Source: an uncultured Candidatus Entotheonella sp. (lineage in GTDB: Bacteria; Tectomicrobia; Entotheonellia; Entotheonellales; Entotheonellaceae). From it: a stretch of DNA of 64,000 nt. Position 1 is the first letter of the stretch, and the number at the start of each line of letters is the position of its first letter. The notes under the pieces are model-generated. The model ran no database searches, was not told the DNA's origin, and saw nothing but the letters and a program-made list of their open reading frames with translations. The stretch covers positions 1 to 64,000 of the forward strand of contig OX639990.1 of assembly GCA_951828535.1 (NCBI GenBank), read 5' to 3'. Made by a program: the position numbers and the translations under genes. Shown piece by piece: positions 35,973 through 44,634 of this stretch.

Positions 35973-36185
35973 TTATTTCCGACCGGAAAGCAGGGTGGAG
36001 AAATCGCTGGCGTCCGAATCCATTTTCGATCCCACCGAAGTCGCGCACACCGCGCAGCGGTAGTCGTATTTGTTTCCCGTCGGCAGAACCAGCAGCAGAT
36101 GCTGGCGCACGGGCTGCGACTGTCGGCAACGCTGGCAAAACAACTCTGACGCCTCCAGCGCCTTGTAATGCGGCTGTTCGGACAT
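35973..36185 (-). CDS. Small zinc-ribbon protein
   Basis: A 70-aa protein with two CxxC pairs, FCQRCRQSQ and YRCAVCATS, that would bind one zinc. There are no membrane helices. AAGGAGGGG precedes the ATG at ideal spacing, supporting it as real. It is divergent from purM with only 32 bases between the two start codons. Function not recognised. Confidence 0.65.
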   Translation of the reverse strand: MSEQPHYKALEASELFCQRCRQSQPVRQHLLLVLPTGNKYDYRCAVCATSVGSKMDSDASDFSTLLSGRK

Positions 36186-36217
36186 TTTCCCCTCCTTTCC
36201 TACGGCTGAGGCACTTC

Positions 36218-37342
36218 ATGGCAGAAACACGTGATCCTGTTACCTACGCCGCCGCAGGTGTCGATCTGGAACTCGGCGACGCCGCCTCGCGCCTGCTCTA
36301 CGAGGCCGCCCAGCAAACCTGGCAGCAACGGCAGGACCGTCTGGGCGCCGTGATTATACCGCACGACGATTTCTCCGGCATACGCGCTATCGAGGTGGGA
36401 AACCTGCCGAGCGATACGGTGTTGGGGATCGGCTTCGACGGCATTGGCAGCAAGATCGAAATTGCCGAGCGCCTGGGCGTCTGGAACACCTTGGCCCACG
36501 ATCTGTTCGCCATGGTGTGCGATGACGCCGTCACCCAGGGCGCCGAGCCGGTGCTGGTGGGCACCGTCTTGGATGTAAACAGCGTTCACCTCGACGCCGT
36601 CGCCCAGCTTGCCGAGGGCTACGTGTCGGCTGCCGCTGCCGCCGGCGTTGCCGTGCTTAACGGCGAACTGGCGGAATGCGGCTCGCGCCTCAGCGGCTAC
36701 GGCCCCTTCACTTGCAACTGGGGCGCCGGCGTGGTGTGGTTCGCGCGCCGCGACCGATTGCTGAGCGGTGCTGCGATGCGTGCCGGCGACGCCATCGTCG
36801 GTCTGGCCGAAACCGGCTGCCGCTCGAACGGCTACACCCTGCTGCGGGAGATTCTGCAGCGCCAGCACGGTGACGACTGGCACACCGTGCCGCATGGCGA
36901 AACGACGCTGGGCAACCTAGCCCTGCAGCCGTCGCGCATTTTCACCAAGGCCATCGTCGCCATGCTGGGCGGCATCCACGGCGAGCCACAAGCGCCGCTG
37001 CACGGCGTCGTCCACGTCACCGGCGGCGGATTGCCGGGCAAGCTCGGACGCCTATTACGCCGCGCCAATCTGGGTGCTGACATCACGTCGCCGTTGCCGC
37101 CGGGACCGCTGCTGACGTACCTGCAGGCGCGCGGACCGGTGAGCGACCGGGAAGCCTACCGGGTATGGAACATGGGCCACGGCATACTCGTCTGCACGCC
37201 GCAGCCCGACGCCGTGTTGGCAGTCGCCGAGGGCCACGGCGTCACCGCGCAGGTGGTCGGACGCATTACCGCTGAACGCGGTATCCGCCTGCGCAGCCGC
37301 GGCTGTTTTAACGCCGGCAAGGTGCTCAGCGACCCGTGGTGA
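36218..37342 (+). CDS. purM: Phosphoribosylformylglycinamidine cyclo-ligase (AIR synthetase), PurM family
   Basis: A 374-aa PurM-family ATP-grasp-unrelated ligase of purine synthesis, converting FGAM to AIR. YAAAGVDLELG, GIGFDGIGSKIEIAERLG, MVCDDAVTQGAEP and GLAETGCRSNGYTLLR match PurM; VHVTGGGLPGKLGR matches the C-terminal domain. The phosphate-loop Lys is in GIGSKIEIA. It is somewhat divergent from E. coli PurM, so a related PurM-like kinase is a minor alternative. It is followed after 22 bases by a small gene. Confidence 0.82.
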   Translation: MAETRDPVTYAAAGVDLELGDAASRLLYEAAQQTWQQRQDRLGAVIIPHDDFSGIRAIEVGNLPSDTVLGIGFDGIGSKIEIAERLGVWNTLAHDLFAMVCDDAVTQGAEPVLVGTVLDVNSVHLDAVAQLAEGYVSAAAAAGVAVLNGELAECGSRLSGYGPFTCNWGAGVVWFARRDRLLSGAAMRAGDAIVGLAETGCRSNGYTLLREILQRQHGDDWHTVPHGETTLGNLALQPSRIFTKAIVAMLGGIHGEPQAPLHGVVHVTGGGLPGKLGRLLRRANLGADITSPLPPGPLLTYLQARGPVSDREAYRVWNMGHGILVCTPQPDAVLAVAEGHGVTAQVVGRITAERGIRLRSRGCFNAGKVLSDPW

Positions 37343-37364
37343 TGGGCTTCAGGGGAGAAATTTG

Positions 37365-37553
37365 ATGACGTGGCTTGAAATGCTGGAAAAACGCATTCGC
37401 AAAGCCGCCCCGGATTCCCGTATCGTGGTGGATACCGAGGCCAAGCGGGAGATCGCCAGGGAGGCCATCCAGCGTTTGCGTCCGCACGACGGCCTGACGG
37501 TCACGATCGACGAGGAACCCGCCTACCCGTGGTGGCTGGGAGAAAACTGTTAA
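37365..37553 (+). CDS. Small conserved-looking hypothetical protein
   Basis: A 62-aa protein, MTWLEMLEKRIRKAAPDSRIVVD, with a Pro/Trp-rich end YPWWLGENC. GGGGAG lies nine bases before the ATG, and it follows purM closely on the same strand. No family is recognised. Confidence 0.55.
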   Translation: MTWLEMLEKRIRKAAPDSRIVVDTEAKREIAREAIQRLRPHDGLTVTIDEEPAYPWWLGENC

Positions 37554-37664
37554 ACCGACTGCCACGTAGCCAGAAGCACAAGCCACATGCTGGCATATTG
37601 CGTTCTGAACCACATCACGGACCGCGCGGCAAATCGCCTATAGGTCACGAGCCTGATCCTATAA

Positions 37665-38735
37665 CTACATTAACCCCATAATGATCGAAGTAGCCATGGA
37701 CAAAAGTAGGGGTAACACAATTGAGAAAAAGGTTGTCTTAATTACAGGAGAAATTGGCCAATTCGGTAAACTGGTCAATGAATTAAGATAGTCGGACAGT
37801 TCACGTGTTTGGCGAAAGTATCCTATATTGTAATATTGACCATTATCCATATTGATTAGTTTGTATCGCGCCGTGTTGATCATCCGACTTGTGTGCTTGG
37901 ACTTCCATTCTATAATAATACGACGAAAGAAAATTAATGGGAAATAGAAACATGTGTAAAACAAGAAGAAAAATATGGGAAACAAGACGGTAGAAAAATA
38001 TAGTCTCCATTTAGCGTATTCTTCATGATGTATTAATACTGGTATTTTGTTCGCTACATATATCCAGAATAGAACCCACAATATTGGAATTAGGAATGAA
38101 GATGACTGCAAAAGGTAAAAATTTCTAACGAAGGAAAGGCCTCCAGCATGATCTGAATGTTGAATTTGAAGTCTTATAGATCCTGAATATTTTTTGATTA
38201 CCAATCCAGTAAAACAATTTCCAAATATACGACCAACACGGACTCCAACGAGTAGTGCGCATATCATAATAAGAAGGCTGATTTCAAAACCTTGAGTGAA
38301 CATGTTATTTAATAATATGACATATGTATAAATTCTAATGTCATTTTCATAAAGATTCTCGTATCCATAAATCATGCACAAAACAAAAAATAAAGAAAAA
38401 AGTATCTGACATGGAAAGGAGATATACAGTAAAATTTTTCTTATCAATTTCCAAGACGGATCATGAATGTTTATTATGGCATTATCGTAAAGTCGCTTTA
38501 TAATTTCGTATTGGCTTCGGTCAACCAGGAAACTGTATATGAGTCCAATAAATGTGGCAGCAATGCCAGTGACAGCCATTGGATCGCAATTTAGTCCTTC
38601 ATATCCCTCCTTGCAGATGAGTCTGAATTTATATTTTATCTGAACATGTGCCAAGAGACATGTCGATCCGAAGATAGCTATCAACCACGCGGCTTGGTAA
38701 ATGAAGAAGGATTTAATCCTACCGCTTTCATTCAT
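37665..38735 (-). CDS. AT-rich multi-spanning membrane protein of unknown function
   Basis: I do not recognise this 356-aa protein. It has about eight membrane helices, for example FIYQAAWLIAIFGSTCLLAH, MAVTGIAATFIGLIYSFLV, ILLYISFPCQILFSLFFVLC, FEISLLIMICALLVGV, SFLIPILWVLFWIYVA, LFPIFFFLFYTCFYFPLIFF and IVLPLLLSMATSIIMGLM. Its base composition (about one third G+C, with long A/T runs, ATA and AAT codons) is completely unlike its GC-rich neighbours, a strong sign of recent acquisition. It has no good ribosome site before the ATG. No partner gene of like composition is present. Confidence 0.75.
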   Translation of the reverse strand: MNESGRIKSFFIYQAAWLIAIFGSTCLLAHVQIKYKFRLICKEGYEGLNCDPMAVTGIAATFIGLIYSFLVDRSQYEIIKRLYDNAIINIHDPSWKLIRKILLYISFPCQILFSLFFVLCMIYGYENLYENDIRIYTYVILLNNMFTQGFEISLLIMICALLVGVRVGRIFGNCFTGLVIKKYSGSIRLQIQHSDHAGGLSFVRNFYLLQSSSFLIPILWVLFWIYVANKIPVLIHHEEYAKWRLYFSTVLFPIFFFLFYTCFYFPLIFFRRIIIEWKSKHTSRMINTARYKLINMDNGQYYNIGYFRQTRELSDYLNSLTSLPNWPISPVIKTTFFSIVLPLLLSMATSIIMGLM

Positions 38736-38839
38736 GCGTGCGACTTCCTATGTTGCTTAACTGAGAGCGGCGGTAAGTCAGCCCGTTGTCGGTATGGTTT
38801 GGCCCCTTTGAGGGAATTTTGTAAGGGACACCTAAACAG

Positions 38840-39037
38840 TCAGGTGGCAAAGGGTCTCGTCTCGTCGCGTCGTTCTTCAATCACGAAACCGTCTGGGTCG
38901 CGTAGTTGGATGGTCTCGCCCGGCGCCAAGTGATACATGGAAAATGTCTGATCGGCGAGCTTCTCGCTGTCGATTTGCATACCGTCGAAAACCCACTCCT
39001 CGTTCCCGTAAGGCTTCCGCCAGATTGTATAGGGCAT
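38840..39037 (-). CDS. Small hypothetical protein
   Basis: A 65-aa protein, MPYTIWRKPYGNEEWVFDG...SMYHLAPGETIQLRDPDGF, predicted mostly beta. GAGG lies eight bases before the ATG. Composition is normal for the window, so it is not part of the AT-rich insert next to it. No family recognised. Confidence 0.5.
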   Translation of the reverse strand: MPYTIWRKPYGNEEWVFDGMQIDSEKLADQTFSMYHLAPGETIQLRDPDGFVIEERRDETRPFAT

Positions 39038-39197
39038 GCCCTAGCCTCAAAGGAAAGTCTGCTGGTCGTCACTACTGTCGAGAACAGACCGGTCCGCTTC
39101 CCCACGGCGTCATTCTCGCGCATCGTCTGCCCCCGTGAAATGGGAGCGGAAGACCTGGATTCCCCTCGCGAGAGTGACGGTAGGAGCCGCGGCCGCG

Positions 39198-40391
39198 TCA
39201 GACAGCCTTGGCATCACGCAGGCGTTCAACCTCCGCGGCGTCCATGTGCAGCCATTCGGACAATACCCGTTCGGTGTGTTCGCCCAGTAACGGTGGCGGC
39301 GTGGTCACGGCCCCAGGCGTTTCGGAGAGCTTGACCGGCACGCCTGTCACCCGCATCGGTCCGGCCTTTGGGTGCTCCAATTCCACCACCATGTCGCGCG
39401 CCAACACTTGCGGGTCCTCGCACACCTCGCCCACCGACTGAATAACGCCGCACGGAATGCCGTGCCCTTGCAGCGTGTCCACCCATTCGCGCGTCGTTTT
39501 CTGCTGCATGACCGGATCGAGCAGCGCCTGCAACTGCTTGCGGTGCTGCACGCGGTCGGCGTTGGTGGCAAAACGGGCGTCTTCAGTCCACTCCGTGCGT
39601 CCCAGGGCGCCACAGAAAGCCCGCCACATGGCGTCGTTGCCGCACGCCAGGTTGATGTAGCCGTCTTCACAGAGATACGTCTCGTAGGGCGTGATGGTGG
39701 GATGCTGATTTCCCATGCGCGTCGGGCTCTCGCCGGTGGCAAAATAGATGCCGGCCTGATAGGTCAACAACGCCACCTGGCAGTCCAGCATGCCGATATC
39801 GATTTTCTGCCCGCAGCCGGTCTGCTGGCGCGACAACAGCGACAGCAGAATTCCCTGGAAGCCCATCATGCCGGCCACCACGTCGCCCGGCGAGGTGCCG
39901 ACCTTGTACGGCGGGCCGTCCGGGCTGCCGGTGAGGCTGGAGACGCCGCCTTCGCCTTGGATGATGAGGTCGTACCCCGGCAGGGCGGCCTTCGGGCCGG
40001 TGTGGCCGAAGCCCGAGATGGAGCAGAAGATCAGGCGCGGGTTGACCTCGCGCGCTTTTTCGTATTCATAACCGAACGACTCCATGGTGCCTGGCCGGAA
40101 ATTCTCCACCAGCACGTCCGCAGTGGCGATCAGCTGTTCCAGCACCTTCAACCCGTCAGCGTGCTTGAGGTTCAGCGTCAGGCTTCGCTTGTTGCGGTTG
40201 ACGCTCATGAAATAGGCGCTCTCGCCATTGACAAACGGCGGGCCGTAGGCGCGGGTGTCGTCCCCGGCGCCGGGGCGCTCCACCTTCACCACGTCGGCGC
40301 CCATGTCGGCGAGCAGCATGGTGCAATAGGGGCCGGCGAGGACCCGCGTCAGGTCCAGAACTTTGATTCCGTGCAGCGGCTTCGTCGTCAT
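39198..40391 (-). CDS. CaiB/BaiF-family CoA-transferase
   Basis: A 397-aa type III CoA-transferase (formyl-CoA transferase-like). GIKVLDLTRVLAGPYCTMLLADMGADVVKVERPG is the family N-terminus. DIGMLDCQVALLTYQAG contains the catalytic Asp that forms the acyl anhydride. The C-terminal VEVERLRDAKAV-like end is typical. ATG at 40391 is preceded by AAGGAACCC. It lies 23 bases after the dehydratase at 40415, so the two likely act on one substrate. A specific acid cannot be assigned. Confidence 0.9.
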   Translation of the reverse strand: MTTKPLHGIKVLDLTRVLAGPYCTMLLADMGADVVKVERPGAGDDTRAYGPPFVNGESAYFMSVNRNKRSLTLNLKHADGLKVLEQLIATADVLVENFRPGTMESFGYEYEKAREVNPRLIFCSISGFGHTGPKAALPGYDLIIQGEGGVSSLTGSPDGPPYKVGTSPGDVVAGMMGFQGILLSLLSRQQTGCGQKIDIGMLDCQVALLTYQAGIYFATGESPTRMGNQHPTITPYETYLCEDGYINLACGNDAMWRAFCGALGRTEWTEDARFATNADRVQHRKQLQALLDPVMQQKTTREWVDTLQGHGIPCGVIQSVGEVCEDPQVLARDMVVELEHPKAGPMRVTGVPVKLSETPGAVTTPPPLLGEHTERVLSEWLHMDAAEVERLRDAKAV

Positions 40392-40414
40392 GCCTTGGGT
40401 TCCTTCCTGGCGTG

Positions 40415-41596
40415 TCAGCGTGGCAAGGGGGGATGGGCGCGAATGGCCTCTTCGTTCAGATCGGTGCCCCAACCGGGGGCGTCGGGCACCCGCAGCTGCC
40501 CGTTCTCGATTTCCGGCACGACCGTCACGATATCGTCCTTCCACGGCACGTCGTCGATGTCGATTTCCATGATGCGGAAGTTGGGAACGGCGGCGCACAG
40601 GTGGGCGCTCATCAGGGTCGAGAGGTGGCCGTAAAAATTGTGCGGCGCCACGTTGACCTCGTACGCTTCGGCCAGCGCGGCGATTTTCAGCGACTGCCAG
40701 ATGCCGTTCCAGGGCACGTCGATGATGGCCACGTCCATGGCGTAGTGCTCAAAATAAGGCTTGAAGCCGCGCACGCCGAACAGCGATTCGCAGGAGGCGA
40801 CCGGTGTCTTCAAGGCGTCGCGGATGCGCCGCAGCGACGCCGGATCGTAGATGTCGAGCTCGAACCAGAAGAGGCCGAGGTCGTCGAGTGCGCGTGTCAC
40901 CTGCAGGTAGCCCTCGGTCTTGAAGTTGAAATTGAGGTCGAGCAGGATGCCGACGTCGGGACCCGCACCGGCACGGAGAGCCTCCAGTTGGGCGCGCAGA
41001 GCATCGATGACGGAGCGCTCGGCGTTCAGCGACGGCCATCCTGGCGTACCGCCAAAGCCCGGTATGTGCAGGCGCGGCTCACCGTCGAACAGGAAGATGT
41101 TGGTCTTCAGGGCCTGAAAGCCGCGCTCGCGGACTTCCTGACCGAGGGCCACAAGGTCCTCGACGCGTTCGAGCTTCGGCTTGCCGATGATCTGCGCCGA
41201 GTTGGCGGCCATGCGGTACGTGCCGCAGTGCGACCAATACAGCGGCAGGCGGTCCCGAATTGCCCCGCCGAGCAACGCGTGCACCGGCACGCCCAGAGCC
41301 TTGCCCTTGATGTCGAGCAGGGCGTTCTCGATAGCCGCAATCGCCTGCTGCGTCATCCCCCCGGAGGCCTGTCGGGTGATGGCGTACAACTGCTGACTCA
41401 AGAGTTCATGCGCACACGGGTCGCTGCCGATGAGGCGCTGTGCCAGATTCTCGATCACGCCGCTGAGGCCCGGACTGCCGTAGCTCTCGTTGTACTCGGA
41501 AATGCCGTGCGGACCCGCATCCGTGGTCAGTTTCAAGAACGAGAACGTCCGCCATCCGGCGTCACAGTGCAGTGTTTCATAGCCCGTCAGTTTCAT
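40415..41596 (-). CDS. Enolase-superfamily dehydratase/racemase
   Basis: A 393-aa enolase-superfamily enzyme. Metal ligands are readable in LLDLNFNFK (Asp), WFELDIYDP (Glu) and ASCESLFG (Glu); a general-base Lys is in QALKTNIF and the His in VAPHNFYGH. The capping domain has QAIAAIENALLDIKGKALGVPVHALLGG. It is distantly related to the enzyme at 23459, which differs at the first ligand. GAGGGG precedes the ATG at 41596. It leads an operon with the CoA-transferase. Confidence 0.87.
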   Translation of the reverse strand: MKLTGYETLHCDAGWRTFSFLKLTTDAGPHGISEYNESYGSPGLSGVIENLAQRLIGSDPCAHELLSQQLYAITRQASGGMTQQAIAAIENALLDIKGKALGVPVHALLGGAIRDRLPLYWSHCGTYRMAANSAQIIGKPKLERVEDLVALGQEVRERGFQALKTNIFLFDGEPRLHIPGFGGTPGWPSLNAERSVIDALRAQLEALRAGAGPDVGILLDLNFNFKTEGYLQVTRALDDLGLFWFELDIYDPASLRRIRDALKTPVASCESLFGVRGFKPYFEHYAMDVAIIDVPWNGIWQSLKIAALAEAYEVNVAPHNFYGHLSTLMSAHLCAAVPNFRIMEIDIDDVPWKDDIVTVVPEIENGQLRVPDAPGWGTDLNEEAIRAHPPLPR

Positions 41597-42124
41597 CGGC
41601 ATCCCCTCTGGGTTGGCAATATCTGCGCGCAATGGTCATTAAAGCGGTTTGCGTTCGTATGTCTGACCTATCTACGCGTCATGTTGTGATGCGCCGCATC
41701 GAGACCGTTCGTGACCGCGGCGGGTTGTTTTGCAGGACCTCGATCCAGCACATGGGCTCTGCGGGGGTTGGGTTTTTGCGGTTCTGACGCGTCTTTTCGG
41801 CCAGGGATTTGTTGTCGGGGATCGAACCCCCCTTGCCCCCCTTATCAGGGGGGAATTCGTGAAAACCACGAGGTCTCAAGGACAACGCCTCCAAGGCCTC
41901 CCTGACAAGGGGGGTCGGGGGGTTACGCCAACGCAGGCGCAGGGCCGCTCGGGTGCACGTCTTTGTCCGACGCCTTACACTGCTGCGGATATCCCATATA
42001 GGCATGCGAAAATCGCTCTAAGCGGGGCATTATATCCGATAATGGCAGCCGGTACGGAGTGGCCGCCGGCAGCCAGTCCAGCGCCGTTGGCGTCCATCGA
42101 AAATCCATCCCGAGAGGAGTTCTC
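41597..42124. other. Gene-free stretch holding a MITE-like element
   Basis: This 528-base gap between divergent genes has no reading frame with coding character. It contains the 100-base inverted-repeat element at 41825-41924. The rest is unremarkable, moderately GC-rich sequence; promoters for both flanking genes must lie here but no clear consensus is seen. A fragment resembling a tRNA T-arm at 41815-41830 is part of the C-tract repeat and no tRNA fold exists. Confidence 0.55.
41825..41924. repeat. 100-base MITE-like element with C-tract terminal inverted repeats
   Basis: The left end reads AACCCCCCTTGCCCCCC then TTATCAGGG; the complement of the right end reads AACCCCCCGACCCCCC then TTGTCAGGG. 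The arms are about 26 bases and nearly identical. Each arm can also fold on itself. A single arm is found at 26328-26355 within the suf operon. Confidence 0.6.
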
Positions 42125-42349
42125 ATGCCCGACAAACCAACTCTTTACGTCGATTACGAAGGCGGCACTATCCGGGGGCCGCAGGAGATCATCGGACGGC
42201 TCTTCGCCACCCCCAAGACCAAGACGTGGCTCGGCCCCCCCGAAGCCACCATGGCCATCAGCGACCCGGCGCGGCTGCGCCGGACCGCCGAGCGCTTGCG
42301 GCAGCTTGGCTACCCCTTGGTGGAGAGCGCACCGCCCCAAACGTCATGA
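42125..42349 (+). CDS. Small hypothetical protein
   Basis: A 74-aa protein, MPDKPTLYVDYEGGTIRG...FATPKTKTWLGPPEATMAISDPARLRRTAERLRQLG. GAGAGGAG precedes the ATG. The pattern is compatible with a small beta-alpha domain. No known family recognised. Convergent with the higA gene. Confidence 0.55.
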   Translation: MPDKPTLYVDYEGGTIRGPQEIIGRLFATPKTKTWLGPPEATMAISDPARLRRTAERLRQLGYPLVESAPPQTS

Positions 42350-42375
42350 GGGAGCCCGCCCTCGTATAACTCGGC

Positions 42376-42696
42376 CTATGGTTCGATCAGAGGTGCGCCG
42401 GTGAAACGCTCAATGCGGATATCCGACTCCCTGAGACGCGCCTGCGAGATATCGTAGCTGTTCTGCATGCGCATCAGCGTCTCCATGCTGACACCGAAAG
42501 CTTTTTCAATGCGGAGAGCCATCTCTGGAGACAGTGCGGAGCGCCCGTTCAGGAAGGTCGAAAGTGTGGTACGGGTGATGCCGAGAAGCGTGGCGGCGGC
42601 TGTAACCGTAAGCCCTAAAGGTTCGATGATCTCGGTCTTAACGAATCCTCCTGGATGAGGCGGTTTTTTCACCCTGTAATTTCCCGTCGCTGCCAT
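42376..42696 (-). CDS. higA: HigA-family antitoxin
   Basis: A 106-aa HigA/VapI-type antitoxin with one HTH_3 domain: HPGGFVKTEIIEPLGLTVTAAATLLGITRTTLSTFLNGRSALSPEMALRIEKAFGVSMETLMRMQ. GAAGGAGG lies before the ATG at 42696; a longer frame from 42804 has no homology. It is 11 bases downstream of the higB remnant, in the usual toxin-first order. Confidence 0.9.
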   Translation of the reverse strand: MAATGNYRVKKPPHPGGFVKTEIIEPLGLTVTAAATLLGITRTTLSTFLNGRSALSPEMALRIEKAFGVSMETLMRMQNSYDISQARLRESDIRIERFTGAPLIEP

Positions 42697-42707
42697 GTCG
42701 GCCTCCT

Positions 42708-42999
42708 TCAATGGTAGTCCTCGAAATCGAGATCGGTGATAGTGCCCGCGGTCCGGTCGATGCGGAAGGTGATCCGCCAGTTCCGTGTCACAAAAAGGCT
42801 CCACGTCCCTCTACGCTCTCCGGTAAGTCGATGCGGCCGGCCAGCCCGGAACGGCGCGTAGTTCATCCTCACGCCCCATATCTTGCAGAAATGCCAGCAT
42901 TTTTCGGATTTTGTCGATGTGGGAAGGAGGTAGACCGGACGTGTCATCATCGTTCATGAAGCGCCGGAGTCCTCTGTGCCTGACACTCTGAATCCTCAT
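42708..42999 (-). pseudogene. higB: HigB/RelE-family toxin, frameshifted
   Basis: Two overlapping minus-strand frames together give one HigB. The N-terminal part (from 42999) reads IQSVRHRGLRRFMNDDDTSGLPP...ELRAVPGW; the C-terminal part, in another frame, reads RLTGERRGTWSLFVTRNWRITFRID...ITDLDFEDYH. They meet in a GGCCGGCC run near 42840; removing one base restores PGW-R-PHRLTGERRG, the normal family order. The toxin is therefore probably inactive, or the base is a sequencing error. The antitoxin is intact. Confidence 0.8.
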
Positions 43000-43200
43000 G
43001 GCCGTGACGGTATGACGTTAAAGTGGTGGCGTCAAGTGTGGCGTAACACCAGTCGCCTGCGAAGGAACGGTGGGGGAGTCTGGCGACTGTATATTGAGCC
43101 TGACAAAGTGGTATGCTGACGAATCCACATGAGTTGCAACGGTGGCCGACGAGCCACCTTATCCATTCAACATCGTCACCTGTCAACCGGAACAAAGAAT

Positions 43201-44127
43201 ATGAATCCACATGTGTTTGCCGGTAACCCGCTCGACCACGGCGACGTGCCCCGCCGCGATCAACGGTGGTTGGATGAGCAGGCCGGAAACCCTCGCAGCC
43301 GATTTCTGCCGCTATGGCAGCTCAACATTTTGGTCCAGGACGACGTGGGGGTTCGGCTTGGGTGGCTGGGGCCTGACGCGCTAGCGTCGTGCAAGAACGG
43401 TGTGCCGCCCGTTTTTCTCGGCCTGCTGGACGGCGTGGCGCACTTTGCCATCGACGTATCGGCCCTGGACGAACCGCGTGCCGACCTGGGCTTGATCGAT
43501 GGCTGGCGATTTGAAGACGCCCGCACGGCCGCCGCCCAACTCTGCGGCCCCGAAGCGGGCATCGTGGCGCAGAGCCGCGCCCAAGTCGATTGGCATCAGC
43601 GCCACCAATTCTGCAGCGTGTGCAGCGAGCGCACGGCGCCGGGCCGCGGCGGCATCGTGCGCAAGTGCCCCGCCTGCAAGGCCGAGCATTTTCCCCGCAC
43701 CGACCCCGTTGCCATCATGCTGGTGGCCGATGGCGAGCGCTGTCTGTTGGGCCAGAGCCGCGGCCGCTTGTCGCGCACCGGCATGTACTCCGCTCTGGCC
43801 GGATTCATGAACCAGGGCGAGTCGATCGAGGAAGCGGTGCGCCGCGAGGTGAAGGAAGAGGCGGGGATCGAGGTTGGCGAGGTGCGCTATCACTCGTCGC
43901 AGCCATGGCCGTTTCCGTCATCGTTGATGATCGGCTGCCACGGGCGGGCGCTGAGCACGGACATCCACATGGACGATGAAGAGATGACGGACGTGCGCTG
44001 GTTCAGCCGCGACGCGGTGCTGGCGGCGCTGCGCGACGACAACCCGGACCTGCGGGTTCCAGCGCCCATCGCCATCGCCTATCACCTCATCAAGGCGTGG
44101 GCCGAGGGCCGCGTCGAGTTTGCGTGA
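43201..44127 (+). CDS. nudC: NAD(+) diphosphatase NudC
   Basis: A 308-aa Nudix hydrolase that cleaves NADH/NAD and can remove NAD caps from RNA. Zinc ribbon CSVC...CPAC (about residues 139-160), Nudix box GFMNQGESIEEAVRREVKEEAGIEV (about 203-227) and the NudC-specific SQPWPFPSSLMIG are all present. The ATG at 43201 is preferred; an upstream ATG at 43129 gives a non-homologous head. The ribosome site is weak. The next gene follows 15 bases later. Confidence 0.95.
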   Translation: MNPHVFAGNPLDHGDVPRRDQRWLDEQAGNPRSRFLPLWQLNILVQDDVGVRLGWLGPDALASCKNGVPPVFLGLLDGVAHFAIDVSALDEPRADLGLIDGWRFEDARTAAAQLCGPEAGIVAQSRAQVDWHQRHQFCSVCSERTAPGRGGIVRKCPACKAEHFPRTDPVAIMLVADGERCLLGQSRGRLSRTGMYSALAGFMNQGESIEEAVRREVKEEAGIEVGEVRYHSSQPWPFPSSLMIGCHGRALSTDIHMDDEEMTDVRWFSRDAVLAALRDDNPDLRVPAPIAIAYHLIKAWAEGRVEFA

Positions 44128-44142
44128 CAGGAGGAGCCCGAC

Positions 44143-44589
44143 ATGCCGCCGCTGAGCCAATCCCAGATCGACGCCTTGCTGGCAGGCCCGATCAACGCCC
44201 GCCTGGCAACCGTGAAGCCCGACGGCGCGCCGTACGTCGTACCGGTCTGGCAGCACTGGGACGGCACGTCGATGTATATCATTCCGCGTGAAAAATCCCG
44301 TTTCGTCGCCCACATCCAGCACGACGCGCGGGTCGCCGTTTCCTGCGCCGATGACGTCGATCCGGCACACGACCGCGTGCTGCTCGAAGGCAACATCGAA
44401 ATCGTTGCCGGGCCGGTCAGGATGGAGGGCCGCATGCTGGAAATCGCCACCGAAATGGCCCAGCGCTACGGCGGCGAGGCGGGGCTTACCTACCTGCGCG
44501 GCACGCTCGATAAGCCCCGTTACCTGCTGAAGCTGACACCCGACAAGATGACCACCTGGAGTGGCTCCTGGCATCCCCGCTACGGCTGA
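44143..44589 (+). CDS. Pyridoxamine 5'-phosphate oxidase-like flavoprotein
   Basis: A 148-aa split-barrel protein of the PNPOx-like superfamily. ARLATVKPDGAPYVVPVWQHWDGTSMYI and PREKSRFVAHIQHDARVAVSC are the FMN/F420-binding strands. It could use FMN, heme or F420; the family alone does not say. GGAGGAG precedes the ATG. It is probably in an operon with nudC. Confidence 0.82.
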   Translation: MPPLSQSQIDALLAGPINARLATVKPDGAPYVVPVWQHWDGTSMYIIPREKSRFVAHIQHDARVAVSCADDVDPAHDRVLLEGNIEIVAGPVRMEGRMLEIATEMAQRYGGEAGLTYLRGTLDKPRYLLKLTPDKMTTWSGSWHPRYG

Positions 44590-44634
44590 TCCGGTGGCAC
44601 AGGCCGAAAGCACAGGCCTGCCTGTGGCACCTTG

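Noticed and set aside
41812-41835. A tRNA T-arm-like sequence (GGGTTCGATCCCC on the minus strand)
   Set aside because: No anticodon arm, D-arm or acceptor stem can be folded around it; it is the edge of a C-tract repeat.
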